From positions 1 to 16,146 of the forward strand of contig CALCMV010000344.1 of NCBI GenBank assembly GCA_937967535.1: a stretch of DNA of 16,146 nucleotides, read 5' to 3'. The notes beneath the pieces were generated by a model. The model ran no database searches, was not told the DNA's origin, and saw nothing but the letters and a program-made list of their open reading frames with translations. Both the position numbers and the translations under genes were made by a program. Source of the DNA: an uncultured Saprospiraceae bacterium (lineage in GTDB: Bacteria > Bacteroidota > Bacteroidia > Chitinophagales > Saprospiraceae). Of this stretch, positions 13,721 to 16,146 are shown in pieces. Within the stretch, counting starts at the first letter, position 1, and each line of letters begins with the position of its first letter.

Positions 13721-14911
13721 ATGCTAAAGGTTATATTAAAACGTAGAAAAGATGCACCGCTTAGGCGAAAACATTGCTGGGTATTTTCAGGGGCAATCTA
13801 TAAGATAGAAGGTGAGGTGCAGGATGGCGATACCGTCGAAGTATATGCTGCCAACGATGAGTATCTTGCTACCGGACATTACCACGATGGGAGTATTGCG
13901 GTACGTATATTTTCCTTTGAAAAGACATCGGGCGATAGCGATTTTTGGACAAAAAAAATACGCGAGGCTTACGAAATACGCACTGCACTCCACCTCACAG
14001 ACAATCCCGAAACCAACGCTTACCGACTCATACACGCCGAAGGAGACGGGCTGCCCGGATTGATTTTGGATTATTATGCGGGTGTCGTGGTTGTACAGGC
14101 ACATTCTATCGGGATGCACTTGGCGAGGCATGAGATTTGTGCTGCCCTTCAAGCCATATACGGCGAAAAACTAAGCGCAGTATACGACAAAAGTGCCGAA
14201 ACACTCCCACGCGAGTACGCACAAGGCGTAGAAAATGGCTACTTATTTGGTGAAAATACGCCGACCGAAACACTCATTTCAGAGTACGGGCATCAATTTT
14301 ATGTCAATTGGGAAACAGGACAAAAAACAGGTTTTTTCCTCGACCAAAGGGAAAATCGGCATCTGTTGGCGCATTATACCGAAAATAAAACGGTATTAAA
14401 TGCCTTCTGTTATTCAGGCGGATTTTCGATGTATGCCTTGCGTGCAGGTGCGCGATTGGTACACTCGGTAGATGCCTCTCAACGTGCGATTGACCTTAGC
14501 AAGCGCAATGCAAATCTATTGGAAGGTATTGAAGGTAAACACATTACATATAAGGATGATGTGCTGAAATTTCTCAAAAACCCACCCGCAGAATATGAAG
14601 TTATGGTACTCGACCCGCCTGCTTTTGCCAAAAATGTACGCGCTCGTCACAATGCCGTTCAAGGCTACAAACGCCTCAATGTGGCAGGATTGAAAAGCAT
14701 CAAAAAAGGTGGGATTTTATTTACATTTTCTTGCTCGCAGGTGGTGGATAGTGCTTTGTTTCGCAATACCATTTTGGCGGCAGCATTGGAGGCGGGTCGT
14801 CCGGTACGTATCCTGCACGAACTGACGCAAGCTCCCTGTCATCCGGTCAATATTTTTCATCCCGAAGTGAGTTATTTGAAGGGATTGGTCTTGTATGTTG
14901 GGTCTAAGTAA
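13721..14911 (+). CDS. rlmI: 23S rRNA (cytosine-5-)-methyltransferase, RlmI-like
   Basis: The 396-aa product has the same length as E. coli RlmI. The N-terminal PUA domain (about 1-75) is followed by the EEHEP-like linker region YRLIHAEGDGLPGLILDYY (101-119). The catalytic Rossmann domain includes GQKTGFFLDQRENR (200-213), motif I VLNAFCYSGGFSMYAL (225-240), VHSVDAS (247-253), motif IV VLDPPAFAKN (296-305), and FTFSCSQ (334-340) with the Cys338 of this class. The C-terminus HPVNIFHPEVSYLKGLVLYV is diagnostic. RlmI methylates C1962 of 23S rRNA using S-adenosylmethionine; the exact site in this organism is inferred. The ATG at 13721 follows the inverted array directly, with no Shine-Dalgarno. 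Confidence 0.92.
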   Translation: MLKVILKRRKDAPLRRKHCWVFSGAIYKIEGEVQDGDTVEVYAANDEYLATGHYHDGSIAVRIFSFEKTSGDSDFWTKKIREAYEIRTALHLTDNPETNAYRLIHAEGDGLPGLILDYYAGVVVVQAHSIGMHLARHEICAALQAIYGEKLSAVYDKSAETLPREYAQGVENGYLFGENTPTETLISEYGHQFYVNWETGQKTGFFLDQRENRHLLAHYTENKTVLNAFCYSGGFSMYALRAGARLVHSVDASQRAIDLSKRNANLLEGIEGKHITYKDDVLKFLKNPPAEYEVMVLDPPAFAKNVRARHNAVQGYKRLNVAGLKSIKKGGILFTFSCSQVVDSALFRNTILAAALEAGRPVRILHELTQAPCHPVNIFHPEVSYLKGLVLYVGSK

Positions 14912-15038
14912 AGTTTAAGTTTAAGAATAAGTTTAAGTTCAAACTCTCCCGATAGCTATACGGGACAAATTTAAGTCTCCTTCGTAGGGGTAAGCAATAT
15001 CGCAAATTTATCGACAAGATGTTAGTTTCAAAAAATCA
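14912..15038. repeat. Hexamer array and CCCGATAGCTATACGGG palindrome after rlmI
   Basis: Hexamers GTTTAA GTTTAA GAATAA GTTTAA GTTCAA (14913-14942) are followed by the near-palindrome TCCCGATAGCTATACGGGA (14947-14965). The palindrome belongs to the same motif type as at 7848-7865 and 10960-10976. The position just downstream of rlmI makes it a possible terminator, but no T-tract follows. Confidence 0.6.
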
Positions 15039-15108
15039 CCACGAACCACGAACCACGAACTATGAACTATGAACTGGCAACTATGAACTATGAACTGGCA
15101 ACTATGAA
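15039..15108. repeat. Heptamer array upstream of the secreted hydrolase
   Basis: Ten contiguous 7-bp units fill 15039-15108: CCACGAA x3, CTATGAA x2, CTGGCAA, CTATGAA x2, CTGGCAA, CTATGAA. The last part repeats as a 21-bp higher-order unit. There are no spacers, so it is not a CRISPR array. Confidence 0.92.
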
Positions 15109-15157
15109 CTAATTTTTAAGTATGTTAAAAAAATAGGTATAATTCTTTCAGAAATTT

Positions 15158-15186
15158 TTGAAAGTTAAGATATATTACTATATTTG
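15158..15186 (+). promoter_or_regulatory. Bacteroidota-type promoter for the secreted hydrolase
   Basis: TTG at 15158-15160 (in a TTTTTG run) and TATATTTG at 15179-15186 match the -33 TTG and -7 TAnnTTTG pattern of the phylum's primary sigma factor, with an 18-base gap. The start codon lies 46 bases downstream. This is the clearest promoter in the window. Confidence 0.7.
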
Positions 15187-15232
15187 CACCTGTTAAACAC
15201 ATATTTGAGAACAATTCAATACTGACTTTTTC

Positions 15233-16146
15233 ATGAAAATTCTACAATTATTACTCATTACCCTTTTCTTAAGCGTTTCTTTTACTAGCCAAGCACAGCA
15301 AGAAATACAACTCCCAACTCCAAACAATACTTCCTCTTCTTTTTTTGATTCCTACGGAGAAAACACCATATTTTACGGACGGACACCTGCTAATAGTACA
15401 GGTACGGTCTTAGTATTTGTACATGGATTTACTTCGAGTGCAAGTACATGGTTTGATTCGGGCAATACGATGTACCGAAGCGCATACGATGCCGGTTATC
15501 GTACTGCTTTTGTCTCTATGACAGAGGGCGAAGGTATGTGGGTGAATGGTGGATTGTTGGCGAATATGTTGGTGGATATTACGCAACATTACGATGTAAA
15601 TAAAGTGGTGATTATCGCACATTCCAATGGCGGTAAGGCTTCCGAAGTGGCTATGTTTTATCATAACAAAAGGAATTTGGTGGATAGAGCGATTACGCTC
15701 GGCTCGCCTTTTCAAGGAACAGAACTCGCTGACCTTGCGGAGACTTTCTGGTTCGGTTGGTTGGCTGACCTTGTTGGTTTAGGTGGCGGTACGGCTACTT
15801 CTACGACCTATTATATGGGAGGGGCTGCACGTCCTTACCTTGATAATTTGTCGAATAACCAACCCGGTAAATTTATCAATTTTGGTGCAGAGGGCAATTG
15901 TAGTGGTACTACGCTGGCAGCACCCGCTATGTGTACGGCAGGTGGCTATATTCATGTGGCAGGCGGCGGCAAAAATGACGGTGTTACGCCTTATTACAGT
16001 TCGAGTCGTCCGGGTGGATTTACTTATTGGTCGTACTATAATTCTCCTGACCATGACCATACAGATGTAAAACAAGATTATATCGTGTGGAATGATGTAG
16101 AGCCTTTAATTGGTATAAATATGAATAATTTGCGTGTAGCTCAAAC
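15233..16146 (+). CDS. Secreted alpha/beta hydrolase (lipase/esterase-like), 3' end outside window
   Basis: The frame runs open from ATG 15233 to the window edge (304 codons). It begins with a signal peptide (MKILQLLLITLFLSVSFTSQA, then QQ). An alpha/beta-hydrolase core follows: strand and oxyanion turn VLVFVHGFTSS (59-69), nucleophile elbow IIAHSNGGKA (128-136) with Ser131 (AHSNGG instead of the usual GHSxGG), TLGSPFQGTELADL (155-168) as in lipase/acyltransferase folds, Asp249 in GGKNDGVTP, and a candidate catalytic His in DHDHTDV (274 or 276). Family knowledge indicates hydrolysis of ester or lipid substrates outside the cell; the exact substrate is not deducible. A C-terminal sorting domain, if any, lies beyond the window. 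A promoter with a TATATTTG box precedes it. Confidence 0.88.
   Translation, partial: MKILQLLLITLFLSVSFTSQAQQEIQLPTPNNTSSSFFDSYGENTIFYGRTPANSTGTVLVFVHGFTSSASTWFDSGNTMYRSAYDAGYRTAFVSMTEGEGMWVNGGLLANMLVDITQHYDVNKVVIIAHSNGGKASEVAMFYHNKRNLVDRAITLGSPFQGTELADLAETFWFGWLADLVGLGGGTATSTTYYMGGAARPYLDNLSNNQPGKFINFGAEGNCSGTTLAAPAMCTAGGYIHVAGGGKNDGVTPYYSSSRPGGFTYWSYYNSPDHDHTDVKQDYIVWNDVEPLIGINMNNLRVAQ

Noticed and set aside
15039..15108. Possible CRISPR array
   Set aside because: Units are 7 bp and contiguous without spacers, and no cas gene is near.
15783..16070. 95-codon + strand frame near the window end
   Set aside because: Out-of-frame shadow of the secreted hydrolase, whose own frame is open with a catalytic triad.

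Overview
The window looks like a chromosome segment of a Bacteroidota bacterium, possibly a member of the Saprospiria. The main evidence is a protein ending in a type A T9SS sorting domain (YPNP...), a DUF3098–uppP–truB gene order typical of the phylum, a lipoprotein with a CKDDE surface-export-like signal, a promoter matching the TTG/TAnnTTTG pattern, no clear Shine-Dalgarno sites, and very AT-rich spacers. The finer placement is inference from the style of the secreted protease's C-terminus. No tRNA, rRNA, CRISPR array, transposase-bearing IS or phage gene was seen.

Layout. Bases 1-481 hold the C-terminal half of a metallo-beta-lactamase-fold hydrolase (+). It converges, with no spacing, on an Rpn-family PD-(D/E)XK nuclease-like gene (482-1510, -) that carries an internal 12-bp tandem repeat. 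Then come hscA (1562-3424, -), a DUF1990 gene (3693-4247, -) set between two long palindromic elements, and a secreted subtilisin-like protease (4727-7444, -). A repeat-filled spacer of about 850 bp follows. Next is the housekeeping cluster truB, uppP and a DUF3098 membrane protein (all -, 8303-10362). A second large spacer (10363-11176) separates it from + strand genes: a secreted leucine-rich L-domain protein with a T9SS tag (11177-12640), an uncharacterised surface lipoprotein (12920-13591), rlmI-like 23S rRNA methyltransferase (13721-14911), and a secreted alpha/beta hydrolase cut by the window end (15233-16146).

Genes working together. uppP recycles the undecaprenyl carrier for the cell wall and lies with DUF3098 and truB in one probable transcription unit. 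The protease, L-domain protein, lipoprotein and hydrolase are all exported, probably to the outer surface. hscA is a stand-alone Fe-S chaperone here, with no isc partners visible.

The most unusual content is between the genes. Nearly every spacer contains short tandem words of 6-9 bp, with a different word at each locus, often as inverted pairs that bracket a palindromic or conserved core. Two related palindromic elements (3484-3657, 4421-4691) share outer arms but have different inner hairpins that still pair. A 52-bp core recurs gap-free at 7891-7942, 10882-10933 and 12709-12760 with different flanking arms. truB has no ATG, GTG or TTG ahead of its conserved N-terminal motif. These look like non-autonomous, structure-forming intergenic elements; their function is unknown.
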